From: Pleurocapsales cyanobacterium LEGE 06147
GTDB taxonomy: Bacteria > Cyanobacteriota > Cyanobacteriia > Cyanobacteriales > Xenococcaceae
NCBI GenBank assembly: GCA_015207585.1
Contig: JADEWQ010000060.1
Span: forward strand, 1 to 34,811
Length of the DNA stretch: 34,811 bases
Direction: 5' to 3'
Position numbers and translations under genes: made by a program. Position 1 is the stretch's first letter. Every line of letters begins with the position of its first letter. This document shows positions 34,731-34,811 of the stretch, piece after piece. The notes under the pieces were generated by a model. It saw only the letters and a program-made list of their open reading frames with translations, did no database searches and was not told the origin of the DNA.

Positions 34731-34811
34731 CTAAGACTCACGACTTAGGTTTCTGCTTCCTTCCCTTACGAGGATTTCGCCACTGGCTTCTAACACTATG
34801 GTTATCAGCTC
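34731..34811 (-). CDS. Probable TnpB C-terminus, partial
   Basis: The reverse strand is open from the right edge to TAG at 34733-34731, giving 26 residues (EASGEILVREGSRNLSRES is the end). The sequence alone is too short to prove a family. The IS605-type right end beginning at the next base makes a TnpB/OrfB C-terminal tail the best reading. The catalytic part lies outside the window. Confidence 0.5.
   Translation of the reverse strand, partial: ELITIVLEASGEILVREGSRNLSRES

Overview
The window looks like a cyanobacterial chromosome. HIP1-type GCGATCGC octamers recur (for example near 7421, 11341, 14771, 16956, 17151, 17817 and 18031), the ABC exporter is of the cyanobacterial DevBCA type, and IS200/IS605 ends and short palindromic repeats are scattered through it. 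All functional calls come from reading motifs; no database search was run.

Region 1 (1-17643, + strand) is a lipid-type polyketide pathway. It opens with the C-terminus of a fatty acyl-AMP ligase (FAAL), then a free-standing acyl carrier protein and an AurF/CylC-like dimetal oxygenase or halogenase. A 1.36 kb gap bounded by IS-like inverted repeats follows. Then come two type I PKS proteins, KS-AT-DH-ER-KR-ACP and KS-AT-KR-ACP-thioester reductase, and a GT28/MGDG-synthase-like glycosyltransferase. Read in order, a fatty acid would be activated, modified on the carrier, extended once with full reduction and once to a 3-hydroxyacyl chain, released reductively as a 3-hydroxy-aldehyde or 1,3-diol, and possibly glycosylated.

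Region 2 (17801-21051, - strand) is a devB-devC-devA exporter operon facing the pathway. DevBCA systems export heterocyst glycolipids in filamentous species, so export of the pathway's product is a reasonable inference. FAAL/ACP/CylC-like tailoring joined to an hgl-like diol, glycosylation and DevBCA logic is the most exciting system here.

Region 3 (21052-24222) has no convincing intact gene. It holds nested palindromic repeats, an ISAs1-family transposase remnant and IS605-like debris. The same composite palindrome lies in frame inside the first PKS (45 codons in the DH domain), and another palindrome cluster lies inside a broken tnpB. Region 4 (24223-27508) has an SBBP-repeat protein gene and that tnpB pseudogene.

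Region 5 (27748-33421) is a peptide secretion locus: two tandemly duplicated double-glycine-leader precursors, a C39-peptidase ABC exporter (- strand) and a divergent HlyD-like fusion protein (+ strand). The predicted mature peptides have no Lys, Arg, His or Cys. Both precursor copies keep a 22-bp perfect palindrome over a putative promoter, a leader-mRNA hairpin and a 3' hairpin. The right end (33422-34811) is AT-rich, with one small hypothetical gene and the end of another tnpB running off the window.
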